Shown here piece after piece: positions 9,101 to 17,426 of a stretch of 64,000 nt of DNA. How positions within the stretch are numbered: position 1 is the stretch's first letter; each line of letters opens with the position of its first letter. Under the pieces are notes generated by a model. It saw nothing but the letters and a program-made list of their open reading frames with translations. It ran no database searches and had not been told where the DNA came from. Location of the stretch: contig CANMEI010000010.1 of NCBI GenBank assembly GCA_947496695.1, forward strand, positions 79,419 to 143,418, in the 5' to 3' direction. A program made the position numbers and the translations under genes. The stretch is from an uncultured Cellulophaga sp. (GTDB lineage Bacteria > Bacteroidota > Bacteroidia > Flavobacteriales > Flavobacteriaceae).

Positions 9101-11076
9101 AGGTTTATATCTCCTTTCCCTTTTGCTATTTCTCCATTTAAATTTAGACTTGAAAAATCATATTTTTTATACTCTAATTGCGTGAAATCACTACTTAATT
9201 TAGCATTTAAGGTGTTTAAACTAGAGCCACTACCAGATACATTCATAGTCAAAGAAAGATCTCCTAGCTCTTTATTTTTAAGTAATTTATCTAATTGTAG
9301 TGTATCCACCTTTAAGTTTCCTGTAAATGCTAGTTGTGTTGAGTTAGTATATTCTCCAATTATTTTAGCAGTTCCCTCTGGTGTTTTTAGTATTATTTCT
9401 CCTATAGCATTAGTCGCGGTACCACTAGCAATAGCATTTAATTGTATTGTATTGGGTATTGAAATTCCAAGATCATTTTCTGAAACAAAATTTAAAATGT
9501 CATTTCTGTTTGAAGATGTTTTTATAGTTTTAAAATCAAAAAATAATAAATCTGGTTGCATTAGGTTGCCAAGTTCACCTTGTGCTAGAAGTTGAGTGTT
9601 ATCACCCCAATTAATTATTAAATCAGGAATTTGTATGGATTTTAAACTTCCAGAAGCAGTTATATTTCCAGTAATAGATTTGTTAGCTACTTTGCTTACA
9701 TATTCATTGTTTGCTATTTCTGGTTGAAAAATAAAAGCATCAGATACATTTATTGAAAACTGTGAAAGATTTAGGTTTATAAAAGTTTCTTCTGGAGTGT
9801 TAATCAATTGTTGCATTTCATTATATTTTAATGAAGCATTGCCATACACGGCACTATTGTTTGTTTGTAATTTTAGATTTGTAATTGTAACATCAGAATT
9901 ATTTAATTGAGCCTCAAAACCAAAGTTTTTTAATTGAAATCCACTTTTTTCATTAAAAGAAAACTTTTCTAATGATAGGTTAGCTTTCTCTTTTATGTAA
10001 TTAATGTTTTGTGCGTTTAAATTTAAATTAGAAATAGCTAAAGCATTAGCATTAAAACTTCCTTTTATTGCTTCTTGATTACCTACTTGGTAATCAATTG
10101 AATTATTTTCTAATTCTAATCTTTTAAGTGTAAAATTATACTCGGGCCATTCAAATACTGATAAATTATCAGTTTCAGTAATTTCTGTTGATGCCAGATC
10201 TTTAGTTTTATAACTAATATTTGAATTATTAAGTGCAAGTTTATCTATGCTAATTTCATTTGTATTTAAATTAGCTTTATTTGATTCTAACTTAAAATTA
10301 CCAATATTTACACTACCAATTTGGTTATCAGGAACTGAGGTGTAGTTTGCTTTTACATTCTCTAAATTCAAATCACCTATTCCTATGTAAGGTAGTTGTG
10401 TAGAAGTAGAGTCTTCAGTTGTAATAAAAGGTTTTGTTTGTTTATAATTGACGTCAGAATTACGTAATGTAAAATCATCAACTTCAAAATGCATGTTATC
10501 TAAATCCAATTTATCCATATCAAGTTCAACTTCACCTAAATGAACAGCACTTTCAATGCCTAAAAAACCATCGTTATAATTAATATCAAAATCTGTTAAA
10601 TTAATTGTGCCAATAGAAATATTTAAAGGTTCAGATTCTGTAGTAGTTTGCAACGTATCCGTTGTTGTAAAGGCATCAATCAAAAAACTAAAATTAAAAT
10701 TTTCTGAATCCTTTTTTCTTGTAACATTAGCTTTTAGTCCTCTCCAATCTAAAGAGTTCAAAGCTATTCCACTTCCTGTAATTAATGGTTTAAAAGGAAT
10801 ATTAGCTTCTAATGATTTAGAATATATTAAAGTGTCGCCTGTTTTATCTTCTAGGTATAAACCTTCTAAATAAAGATGTCCAGAAAAAGTAATAAAAAGT
10901 TTATCAATACTAATTTCAGTTTGAGTTTTATTAGAAACATAATCAACTATTTTATTTATAATAATATCTTGTCCCCACTGGCTTCTTATAAATAATATAA
11001 TACTTATAAATAGCAGTAATATTACAGCAAAAACTTTAAGTAATCGCTTAAAAATACGTGATTGTTTCTTTTTCAT
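6112..11076 (-). CDS. tamB: Translocation and assembly module protein TamB
   Basis: Very large (1654 residues) periplasm-spanning AsmA/TamB-family protein. A single N-terminal membrane segment (LLKVFAVILLLFISIILFI) is followed by about 1500 residues of short beta-strand repeats rich in Asn/Ser/Leu, which in this family form a hydrophobic groove bridging inner and outer membrane, and a C-terminal DUF490/TamB domain. I take the ATG at 11076 (MKKKQSRIF); the open frame reaches a TTG at 11088 but the basic start before the membrane helix favours ATG. It precedes tamL by 50 bases and both should be one transcript. Several long antisense frames in this gene are shadows. Confidence 0.9.
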   Translation of the reverse strand: MKKKQSRIFKRLLKVFAVILLLFISIILFIRSQWGQDIIINKIVDYVSNKTQTEISIDKLFITFSGHLYLEGLYLEDKTGDTLIYSKSLEANIPFKPLITGSGIALNSLDWRGLKANVTRKKDSENFNFSFLIDAFTTTDTLQTTTESEPLNISIGTINLTDFDINYNDGFLGIESAVHLGEVELDMDKLDLDNMHFEVDDFTLRNSDVNYKQTKPFITTEDSTSTQLPYIGIGDLNLENVKANYTSVPDNQIGSVNIGNFKLESNKANLNTNEISIDKLALNNSNISYKTKDLASTEITETDNLSVFEWPEYNFTLKRLELENNSIDYQVGNQEAIKGSFNANALAISNLNLNAQNINYIKEKANLSLEKFSFNEKSGFQLKNFGFEAQLNNSDVTITNLKLQTNNSAVYGNASLKYNEMQQLINTPEETFINLNLSQFSINVSDAFIFQPEIANNEYVSKVANKSITGNITASGSLKSIQIPDLIINWGDNTQLLAQGELGNLMQPDLLFFDFKTIKTSSNRNDILNFVSENDLGISIPNTIQLNAIASGTATNAIGEIILKTPEGTAKIIGEYTNSTQLAFTGNLKVDTLQLDKLLKNKELGDLSLTMNVSGSGSSLNTLNAKLSSDFTQLEYKKYDFSSLNLNGEIAKGKGDINLNFKDKNLNIKAITNLNLDSITSAIKLKLNVIGADLYALGVTNENIKMATQLNAEFKGNVADFELNTKIIETIAVFNDQPYRMSSVELNTKIDSNNTNITVNSKFLNGNLRANGSVDKLSTAIKAQINNYFSDSIVENTDVNPIVMNMDFTLKPTPILTEVFLKNVEKLDTISIKANFNAASKKLNASLLIPATMYIRSSIDSLSILINGNATDLNFTASVNGLSSDPILIKKTIFEGNLKNNVMLLDFTSYDDKQKLLHIGSEVALANDTIKLHIKPEELIFNKKQWSIPENNNIRIGKNSVVFKNVTLKKDTQKLSISNSINGTKKEHLGIVFDNFKLQTFLSLLNPDEALASGLVDGSFIIENPFGATGIVANFNIKQLTALQNPLGNLSLKANSTGNAKYNFDMALKDGDIDMDLLGDYAASETGANLNLDLMLNKLGLQVLESFSNNAITNTAGNISGNIKVSGTTTNPVYEGNFDFNNTEFTVAALNAFFKITNETLEIDNSGIYLNNFKINDSNNDTFAVDGSIKTKSLTNPSFDLSLKADGFQVMNSTKEDSELFYGKASMDADITIKGDLNLPVVSGLFRIDENTDITYIIPESQLDIEERDGVVIFVNQENPDAILTRNKEEESTSVLKGYKVNTILEIDNDAVFNVIIDEKTGDNLQVSGEANLKFGMNSTGVMSLSGRYELNNGHYETILYNVVKRKFTIKTGSTITWNGSPTDADLDVTAIYNVDASASPLMSSLTSGEDSSVSSKYQQVLSFLVYLNVDGQILAPEISFALDMPEDEQSSLSGTVYEQVQQLNEQESELNKQVFSLLTLNRFFPTSGSDGSSGGTATIARNNVSKVLSDQLNTFSDKLLGNSGFELGFDFDSYTDYSGDTEEDRTQLNINAQKKLFNNRLIVTAGSTVDVEGSAQTEDEETPIIGNVSLEYLLSEDGRYRLKGFRKNEYENIIDGQLIITGVALIFNKEFNSFSELFNPIKKEDIDKNKKEE

Positions 11077-11702
11077 TTCAACTAACAAATATCTACTATT
11101 TTAAATTAAATAATGTGCTTTACTCAATACTAAAATTAACTCAATAGAAAAGCAGTTTGGCTTAATTTTTTATACTGATGAATCAATTTTTTTAATTTAA
11201 AAATTGAATTTTATTTAAGAGCTATTTTAGCGTAAAATCTATTTGATATATTTTGTATAAGTAAGGTGTTAAAAATCAAAAAAAATATTAGTAAGAATAT
11301 TTTTACATAAAATAATAATTTCTATAAATTTAATTTATAGAAATACGGTATATTCAATAAATGAAAAGTATACTATTAAATATACATTATTATAAAAAAT
11401 ATTGTGATTGTTGAAAAAAAATAAAAAAATAATTTTAGGTTTATTTTAAAGCTAAAAAATATTTTTTTAAGTAATTCATAAATTACTTTTAATTAGTTAT
11501 ATGTTTTAATAAACACCTGAAAAATAAGCTAATAACAAGTTTTTAGTGCTTATTGTTAATTAGTATATACCACATTATTTTTAAGTTTAAAATTATCATA
11601 TATGAAGATTTTGACTTATATAATAAACATTATTTTAAAAAGGTATTTGGTTAATATGTTACGTTTAAGTATATTTATTTTACTTAGAATAAAATATTAA
11701 GA
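11077..11702. other. 626-base intergenic region, AT-rich, with one inverted repeat
   Basis: No convincing gene. It lies upstream of both tamB (leftward) and the small gene at 11703 (rightward), so it should carry both promoters, but I cannot place a clear TTTG/TAnnTTTG pair. One perfect 10-bp inverted repeat with a 5-base loop is visible at 11319-11343 (TTTCTATAAA / TTTATAGAAA). The rest is low-complexity A/T sequence. Confidence 0.5.
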
Positions 11703-11930
11703 ATGGATTTAATAAAAGAAGCAGAAGCTTTTGAAAATGAAAAAATGAGTCACATGTCTACTAGCGATAGAGTAGTAGCTTCAAGAGAAGCAAAAAGACT
11801 TATTTTGGCAATTAACGAAGTATATAAAGAAACAAAAGACGCATCACTTATGGACGTGATGAAGCGCTTAACCGCGAAGAAAAAAAGAATTGATATTAGA
11901 TTAAAAGGTAGGCCAGAATCGGGCATATAA
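11703..11930 (+). CDS. Small conserved-looking cytoplasmic protein (75 aa)
   Basis: Unrecognised short, highly charged protein predicted to be helical throughout (for example EKMSHMSTSDRVVASREAK). No signal peptide or membrane segment. The C-terminal half is strongly basic (KRLTAKKKRIDIRLKGR), which could suit RNA, DNA or ribosome contact, but that is only a guess. ATG start at 11703 with normal codon use; long upstream region and no partner in the same direction, so probably monocistronic. Convergent with the flavin reductase gene. Confidence 0.7.
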   Translation: MDLIKEAEAFENEKMSHMSTSDRVVASREAKRLILAINEVYKETKDASLMDVMKRLTAKKKRIDIRLKGRPESGI

Positions 11931-12056
11931 TTACTCTATAAATTCAAAATTAAAATCTTCACAAAGCAGTTATTTTTATTGTAAAATTTACTTAAAAATA
12001 AACTAATTACAGTTGTTTATTCACAAACAATTTTTTAAGATTACAGTATATAATTA

Positions 12057-12683
12057 TTAAAATTCAGGTACCTCATTAACTCTTACATAGGGATAATGAG
12101 CTACCTTTTTTAATGAATAGTAGCTGTTTAGTCCAGATATTCCTATGCTATTTGTTAGCTCTAAATTTATATCATTTTCAGTAGAAAAATTATCAGGTAA
12201 TAGGAGTTGTTTTATCTCTCCAATAACTAAAACAGTACCATTGTGCTTTATAGGTATAGCTTCAATAAACTGTAAACCCATTTTAAAAGTACTCTCTTTA
12301 ACAAAAGGAGCTTTAAAATTAGTACTGTATTCTTCTGTTAAATTACAACGTTTAAATTCAGAGATTTTAACATCAAATTTAGCAGAAGTATAATGCGCTT
12401 GTTTGATAATTTCAGGGTGAATATGATTAATAGTATAGTGTTTAGTTTCAAGAATATTATCAAGTGTATGTCCGACTTCTGATGTTTTAGGTCTAGCAAT
12501 AAAACCTATAAGTGCAGGATCACTTCCTAAGTGTACTACAGAACTGAATATTGCTAAATTGGTTTGTTTTTTGTTGTTTATAGTTCCAATAAGATTTGCT
12601 GGTTTAATTCCAGTTACGGAATTTATAATTTTTATTCGTGTAACACGGTCAAGTTTTGCAATAGCTTCTTCTGTGTAGAGCAT
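12057..12683 (-). CDS. Flavin reductase family protein (FMN-binding)
   Basis: 208-residue protein of the flavin reductase-like/DIM6-NTAB split-barrel family, which binds FMN and reduces flavins or carries flavin for partner enzymes. Seen: the N-terminal ANLIGTINNKKQTNLAIFSS strand pattern, then GFIARPKTSEVGHTLDNI, where the phosphate of FMN is contacted in the family, and HYTSAKFD further on. It is the last gene of a leftward three-gene group with TIGR03643 and Lacal_2735 genes (gaps 52 and 12 bases). In other flavobacteria such genes are, to my knowledge, often near photolyase/cryptochrome genes; none is present here. Confidence 0.85.
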   Translation of the reverse strand: MLYTEEAIAKLDRVTRIKIINSVTGIKPANLIGTINNKKQTNLAIFSSVVHLGSDPALIGFIARPKTSEVGHTLDNILETKHYTINHIHPEIIKQAHYTSAKFDVKISEFKRCNLTEEYSTNFKAPFVKESTFKMGLQFIEAIPIKHNGTVLVIGEIKQLLLPDNFSTENDINLELTNSIGISGLNSYYSLKKVAHYPYVRVNEVPEF

Positions 12684-12735
12684 TATATTTTCAAGTTTAG
12701 AGTAAAAGATTACAATTTATAGAAAAGAGGTTTGT

Positions 12736-13026
12736 TTAGCGTTTACTTATTTTATTACCTGAAATAGCTTTTTGTCTAGAACATTTGAAACGTGAAATCT
12801 CAGGGTTTCGTTTTTTTAAATGTTTTTGGCTTACTCCACTATTAACACGCTTACGCCAACGTTTAAAACTAGACTCTTTAAGATTGCTACGCATTACTTT
12901 TATAACTTCTTTTTCGGATAAATGAAACTGAAATAATATAGCTTCGAATGGTGTGCGGTCTTCCCAAGCCATTTCTATAATACGATCTAATTCTCTTTCC
13001 GTAAAATTTGTAGTTGAAATACTCAT
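12736..13026 (-). CDS. TIGR03643/DUF2805 family protein
   Basis: 96-residue protein. The N-terminal 60 residues match what I know of TIGR03643: TERELDRIIEMAWEDRTPFE, then an HTH-like helix pair (FHLSEKEVIKVMRSNLK) and SSFKRWRKRV. The C-terminal 35 residues are very basic (RNPEISRFKCSRQKAISG). The helix-turn-helix look and basic tail suggest nucleic-acid binding, but the function is not established. Family members frequently accompany photolyase or cryptochrome genes. Middle gene of the palindrome-led operon, 12 bases after the Lacal_2735 stop. Confidence 0.85.
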   Translation of the reverse strand: MSISTTNFTERELDRIIEMAWEDRTPFEAILFQFHLSEKEVIKVMRSNLKESSFKRWRKRVNSGVSQKHLKKRNPEISRFKCSRQKAISGNKISKR

Positions 13027-13038
13027 CTTATTTAAAAG

Positions 13039-13200
13039 TTAAGATAATTTATCTAATTTTTGAAATACAGCTTCTGCCTCAAATATTTTTTGATCACTCA
13101 TTTTTCTATTTGTAGTTGATAATGTGTGTGCTTCTTTCAATAGTTTTTCATACTGAATTTGTAATTTTTGTTTTTCTGATTTTTTAAATAAACTGAACAT
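13039..13200 (-). CDS. Lacal_2735 family small protein (53 aa)
   Basis: Short gene read on the minus strand from ATG at 13200 to TAA at 13039. The protein begins MFSLFKKSEKQKLQIQYEKL and continues as one charged helix with LSTTNRKMSDQKIFEAEAV, which agrees with my memory of the Lacal_2735 family of flavobacteria. No cysteine, no signal peptide; probably a coiled-coil forming cytoplasmic protein. Function unknown. It is the first gene of the leftward operon, 61 bases downstream of the 30-bp palindrome, and only 12 bases before TIGR03643. Confidence 0.8.
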   Translation of the reverse strand: MFSLFKKSEKQKLQIQYEKLLKEAHTLSTTNRKMSDQKIFEAEAVFQKLDKLS

Positions 13201-13261
13201 AACTTATTTTTTGTAATTAATATTTATGATAATGAATTTTAATTATAGTAAATATACAAAA

Positions 13262-13291
13262 TGTTTAACTATTTTATAAAATAGTTAAACA
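13262..13291. promoter_or_regulatory. Perfect 30-bp palindrome, candidate operator
   Basis: Each half is TGTTTAACTATTTTA followed directly by its reverse complement, without a loop. It lies upstream of the Lacal_2735-TIGR03643-flavin reductase operon, 62 bases from the start codon. On the minus strand it is followed by TTTTGTATATTTAC, which may be part of the promoter. With no loop and no strong T-run it suits a dimeric repressor or activator better than a terminator. I found no second copy of the half-site pair in the window's intergenic regions. Confidence 0.55.
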
Positions 13292-13317
13292 AAATAAATT
13301 TTTACATATTTATAGTT

Positions 13318-13350
13318 TATTCTAAAATAGCTAGATTCTATTTTAGAATA
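13318..13350. terminator. Hairpin after the AsmA genes
   Basis: Perfect 13-bp arms TATTCTAAAATAG / CTATTTTAGAATA with a 7-base loop, 32 bases beyond the stop of the leftward AsmA gene. Likely transcription terminator or mRNA 3' stabiliser; no long T-run follows, so the assignment is moderate. Confidence 0.5.
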
Positions 13351-13381
13351 CAGAGAAAAGTGGAAATTGAATTGTTAATTA

Positions 13382-14470
13382 TTAATTTAGATTTAAGGAG
13401 TCTATCGTCTGTATAGGCAATGGCAATGAGTCTAACTTTATGCTTTCAATTTTCTGTTGCATTATATTAATTTCATCTATAGTCATACCTTCTCTGATAG
13501 AATCTTTTAGCATATTCATTCGTATCAAATCTTCATCAGAATAACTATTCTCAGTAGCATCTAAAAAATCTAAATCTTTAGACTTTGTACCAACCTTAAC
13601 GTCAAAATCATCACTATTACCTTCTACAACTACAGGGATTCCTATTAACCCAAAAGGAGGCAAGCCTATTCGTAATTTAAGACTCATTTCACCATCTAAA
13701 GTAGTTTGTCCTTCTGCTCTTAGTTTAAATGGGCGAACTTTAAATTTAAAACGTTCTAAGGTTAATACATTGTTTTGAAGTTCAGAGTTAATTGTAATTT
13801 CCGATACATCAGGATTATTTAAAGTTTCAAAACCAGATTTTTCTGATACTTTTCCCATTAATTTATAACCATCAAATTTGATACTATGAGCTTTTAAAGT
13901 TCCTTTACCTTTTAATTCATTAAAAATTGGAAGCATTTCTTCATTTAAAGCTCCTGATAAAACATAATTTATTGATACTACTCCAGATGCTTGTGCAGCA
14001 GCAGGTGCTAATTCTTTAAAAATAGCAACACTATTGTATCCTTTTTCAATATTAAAATCTTCAGCTTTAAAATTCATGGTAAATAAAGCTTCTTTAGCAT
14101 TTACCGGTTGGTAAACACCTTCTAATTCTGCAGTACCATCAACTAAATTTAATGTGCTATTTTTTAAAAATAGGGTTTTGTTTTTTACAGCTAGGGTTCC
14201 TGAAAGTTTTGTAATATTTAACAGGTTATATTTTAAACTGTCAATTTGAGTTTGTAGTGTTAAATCAATTTTTTCGGGCACTTGCATAACGCCATTCACA
14301 ACATTATGAACAGTATTTGTATCAACTATGCTATCTAAACTTGGTTGTACCTGTTCTTTTGGAAAAAATTCAGTAATATCGATTTTGTTAGCCTTTAAAT
14401 TGATATCTCCAAGTAAAATACCATCAGACATTAAAGCATAATCCAAATAATTTTGAAAATAACCATTCAT
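13382..14470 (-). CDS. AsmA-like protein, C-terminal part (frameshifted)
   Basis: 362 residues with the beta-repeat look of AsmA-family C-terminal regions (SGTLAVKNKTLFLKNSTLNL; KLRIGLPPFGLIGIPVVVEG). It has no membrane segment or signal peptide of its own, which is wrong for a free-standing periplasmic protein. The frame is open before the ATG and reads KHQSSDATMNGYFQN, continuing the theme of the gene upstream. The two together would give about 967 residues, a normal size for flavobacterial AsmA proteins. The ATGA overlap could still permit coupled translation. Best read as the 3' half of a broken gene. Confidence 0.75.
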   Translation of the reverse strand: MNGYFQNYLDYALMSDGILLGDINLKANKIDITEFFPKEQVQPSLDSIVDTNTVHNVVNGVMQVPEKIDLTLQTQIDSLKYNLLNITKLSGTLAVKNKTLFLKNSTLNLVDGTAELEGVYQPVNAKEALFTMNFKAEDFNIEKGYNSVAIFKELAPAAAQASGVVSINYVLSGALNEEMLPIFNELKGKGTLKAHSIKFDGYKLMGKVSEKSGFETLNNPDVSEITINSELQNNVLTLERFKFKVRPFKLRAEGQTTLDGEMSLKLRIGLPPFGLIGIPVVVEGNSDDFDVKVGTKSKDLDFLDATENSYSDEDLIRMNMLKDSIREGMTIDEINIMQQKIESIKLDSLPLPIQTIDSLNLN

Positions 14471-16284
14471 GGTTGCATCTGATGATTGATGCTTAATTTT
14501 GAAAAAGCCATTTTGTTATTTAGAAATGAAAATTGACCTTCTTTTATTAAAACAGGAAATTGCAATAGGGCAGTAGTAAGCTCTATATCTTTAACTTCAA
14601 GCGTTCCTGTATTTGTATTTTCAGTTAGAGACTTTTGTATTTGACCTTTTAAATTTACATCGGCATTTATGGTTCCTTTTTTGATTGAAATGGGTAACGC
14701 AATTACTTGATTAAGTGTTGTAAAATCAATAGCACCTTTTGCTGTAATTTTGTATTCTGGATTATCAAAATTTTCAAAAAAACCAGTACTTTTAAAATTA
14801 TTATTTAAAAAATTAAAATTAAATGCATTTAGTTTTAATATAGCGCTATCATAATTTGTTCTGCTATTTTGAACAACAGCATCAATTTCAATATTTTTTA
14901 TAGGCTCTGGATATTGTGAAGTTTGCAAAAAACCATCAGTAAGTTTAAATGAACTATTAGTTTTAGGAAATTTTGACGTTTTAGGTTCATAAATACCATC
15001 AACAGAAATGTTAGAAATTAATTTTCCTTTAAAATTAAAATCAGGTAAACTTAAACTTTGGTTTAAAGTACTTAAATCTAAAATAGTATTGATTTTTGAT
15101 TTTATATAAAGTGAGTCAGTTTTTCCTCGGGCAATCATTTGACCACTTGTAATCTGTTTATCTAGTTTAAATTCTAATTTTTCTACATTAATATCAAAGT
15201 AATCATTTTTTAAACTCCCTTTTAAATCAATAAATAAATTTTCAATTGCTTGTTTCGCTTCTTTATGTTTTATATTTCCGTCATAAATTTTTAGCTCTAA
15301 ATTAGTACGATCAATCGCAGATTCTGCCGGAACAGTTCCCGAATAGCCTGTTAATTGTAAATTAGCATCTAAATCTCCTTGAATAGCAACATCATTAGAC
15401 CAAGTTGCATATTCAGGTGGTAGTGCACTTATAACGTCTTGAATAGTTCCATCTTCAGTATTAAATAGTAAATCATACGATACACCTTCATCAAAAACAT
15501 CTAATTTTCCATGAAAATTAACTTCAAGATCATTTAAAGCAATGGTGTTTTCATCAAGCTCAATAGATAAATTTTTAGTATCGTATATGGTTAATGATTT
15601 AGCTTTTAATTTTTTTCCTTTTAAATAATCTATATGATTAAAAGTAACGTTAACACTTTCAATTTCTAATTTAGAACCTAATTTTATTTTTCCATTTTTT
15701 AAACCGCCTCTACCATTATAATACAAGCCTTTTGAAGTAACTGAAATACCAGTTTCTTCATCTTTATAATTAAGGGTGGCATTTTCAATATTAATATGTT
15801 TAAGATTTAAACGAATACCATTAGTTGTAGTATCAATTGTGGTTTCTGTAGTATCTGTTGCGGTAAATATGCTATAATTATTTTCTCCTAATTTATTTTT
15901 TATTAGTTGAATGTTACAATTGGTTAAATATGTTTCATTAATAAAAACACGATTAGAAAATATAAGTTTAAAAACATTAATACCAAAACCTAGCTCTTTA
16001 GCTGTTATTAAAGTGTCTTTTTCAAAAGGTGTTGAACCCGCTAAATTTACTTCTTTAAAAGAGAAGGTTAAGGAAGGGAAATGATTAAAAAAAGAAATTT
16101 CAGAATCATCAAATTGAAGTTCTGTTTCTAAATTATCGTTTAATCCTTTTTTAATTTCATTAGCAATAGCATCGTTAAAAATGCTAGGTATGGCAAACAT
16201 GCAAAGTATCAGAAAAAGAATAATGTACAAAGTCCATTTTAATAGTTTAATAAAGCTATTTTTAATCTTGTTTGGTTTGCTCAT
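14467..16284 (-). CDS. AsmA-like protein, N-terminal part (frameshifted)
   Basis: 605 residues. One N-terminal transmembrane helix (LLKWTLYIILFLILCMFAI) follows a basic start, then the AsmA-type beginning (IANEIKKGLNDNLETELQFD; FFNHFPSLTFSFKEVNLAG) and a long series of beta repeats expected to project into the periplasm. AsmA proteins are thought to help lipid or outer-membrane protein transport. The frame ends abruptly with SKLSINHQMQP at 14467, where the downstream frame takes over with matching content. A single lost base, or loss of one 7-bp AGCATCA copy, at 14479-14496 would explain this. It may be a sequencing error, a true mutation, or tolerated by reinitiation. Confidence 0.8.
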   Translation of the reverse strand: MSKPNKIKNSFIKLLKWTLYIILFLILCMFAIPSIFNDAIANEIKKGLNDNLETELQFDDSEISFFNHFPSLTFSFKEVNLAGSTPFEKDTLITAKELGFGINVFKLIFSNRVFINETYLTNCNIQLIKNKLGENNYSIFTATDTTETTIDTTTNGIRLNLKHINIENATLNYKDEETGISVTSKGLYYNGRGGLKNGKIKLGSKLEIESVNVTFNHIDYLKGKKLKAKSLTIYDTKNLSIELDENTIALNDLEVNFHGKLDVFDEGVSYDLLFNTEDGTIQDVISALPPEYATWSNDVAIQGDLDANLQLTGYSGTVPAESAIDRTNLELKIYDGNIKHKEAKQAIENLFIDLKGSLKNDYFDINVEKLEFKLDKQITSGQMIARGKTDSLYIKSKINTILDLSTLNQSLSLPDFNFKGKLISNISVDGIYEPKTSKFPKTNSSFKLTDGFLQTSQYPEPIKNIEIDAVVQNSRTNYDSAILKLNAFNFNFLNNNFKSTGFFENFDNPEYKITAKGAIDFTTLNQVIALPISIKKGTINADVNLKGQIQKSLTENTNTGTLEVKDIELTTALLQFPVLIKEGQFSFLNNKMAFSKLSINHQMQP

Positions 16285-16434
16285 TAAAGTAGGTGTTAAC
16301 TAACATTATTTGAGCTCAAAAATATAACTAATTTTAATGCACTTAGGTTATTGTTAGGTAAGTGACTGTTAAAGATTTGTGAACTTTTAAAAAACAAAAT
16401 ATGAAATGAGCTATTGTACTTTTCAACTTGTTAG

Positions 16435-17376
16435 TTACTTAATTAAAAGAGTATCCGTAAAATAATTTTTTTGATCTAAAAAGTGATCTATAATTTTAAA
16501 ATTGCATTTAGTAGCAAGTTCATTAATTTCATCAAGGCTATATTTTTTTGATAATTCTGTCCAAATAAGCTCATTAGCTTTAAAATCAACTACAATATCT
16601 AATTTTTTAAGCTGTACTTTTTGGTCTTTTAAACTAATGATATAACTTTTTACATTACCAGATATTGGGTTGTAATAACAATAAAAATCAAAATTTTCTA
16701 TATTAAAATTAGCGTCAAATTCTTTATTTATTCTTATTAATAAATTGATATTAAAACGCTTTGTTATTCCGTGTTTATCATAATAAGCTTCGTGTATTTT
16801 TTTAGGATTCTTTTTAATATCAACACCTAATAATAATCCATCGCCATTTTTCATACTGTTATTAAATAACTGTAACAAGTTTATAGCTTCTTGCTCATTA
16901 TAGTTACCAATATTACTACCTAAAAAAAGTAGTAAACTAGGTATTGTAGTTTTTACATTCTTTTTAGATAGAATTTCAAAATAATCTCCTACTTGTGGAT
17001 GAATAGAAAGCTTAGGTAGTTTCTTTTTTAAACTTTTTATTAGTGAGTCCATTGCACCTTGTGATATATCAATAGGTACGTAATAAAAATCTATATTATT
17101 TTCAACTAAATATTCTAGTAGGTTAAATGTTTTTAAACCATCACCTGCACCTAATTCAACAATATTAAAAGGTTGGTTAAAATTTATAGCTTCTATAATT
17201 TGCTTGGCTTGTGATGATAAAATTTCGAATTCGCTAGCCGTTAAATAATACTCTGGCATTTCCATAATCTCTTGAAAAATTAGACTACCAGCATTATCAT
17301 AAAAGTATTTTGAAGGTAAATGTTTGTTTTTTGATGTTAACCCTTTGATTACATCGTTAGCAAATTCATTATTCAT
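16435..17376 (-). CDS. egtD: L-histidine N-alpha-methyltransferase EgtD
   Basis: SAM-dependent enzyme that trimethylates histidine to hercynine, the first step of ergothioneine synthesis; cytoplasmic, 313 residues, close to the usual 320. Seen: PEYYLTASEFEIL near residues 41-53 (family PEYYLTRxE), SAM motif ELGAGDG at 74-80, GSNIGN, and VDFKANELIWTELS, whose Glu and Ser correspond to the histidine-amine binding Glu282/Ser284 of the mycobacterial enzyme. It follows egtB by 50 bases in the same direction, confirming the pathway. Homologues of EgtC and EgtE are not visible nearby, as is common outside actinobacteria. Confidence 0.92.
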   Translation of the reverse strand: MNNEFANDVIKGLTSKNKHLPSKYFYDNAGSLIFQEIMEMPEYYLTASEFEILSSQAKQIIEAINFNQPFNIVELGAGDGLKTFNLLEYLVENNIDFYYVPIDISQGAMDSLIKSLKKKLPKLSIHPQVGDYFEILSKKNVKTTIPSLLLFLGSNIGNYNEQEAINLLQLFNNSMKNGDGLLLGVDIKKNPKKIHEAYYDKHGITKRFNINLLIRINKEFDANFNIENFDFYCYYNPISGNVKSYIISLKDQKVQLKKLDIVVDFKANELIWTELSKKYSLDEINELATKCNFKIIDHFLDQKNYFTDTLLIK

Positions 17377-17426
17377 TATAATAATTTAAAAGAAATAGAA
17401 CCTAAAGCTAGATTCAATTTTAATTG

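Noticed and set aside
8975..9595. 206-codon open frame on the plus strand
   Set aside because: Antisense to tamB; low-complexity translation rich in Phe/Ser/Lys with no domain, while the minus strand gives the real repeat protein.
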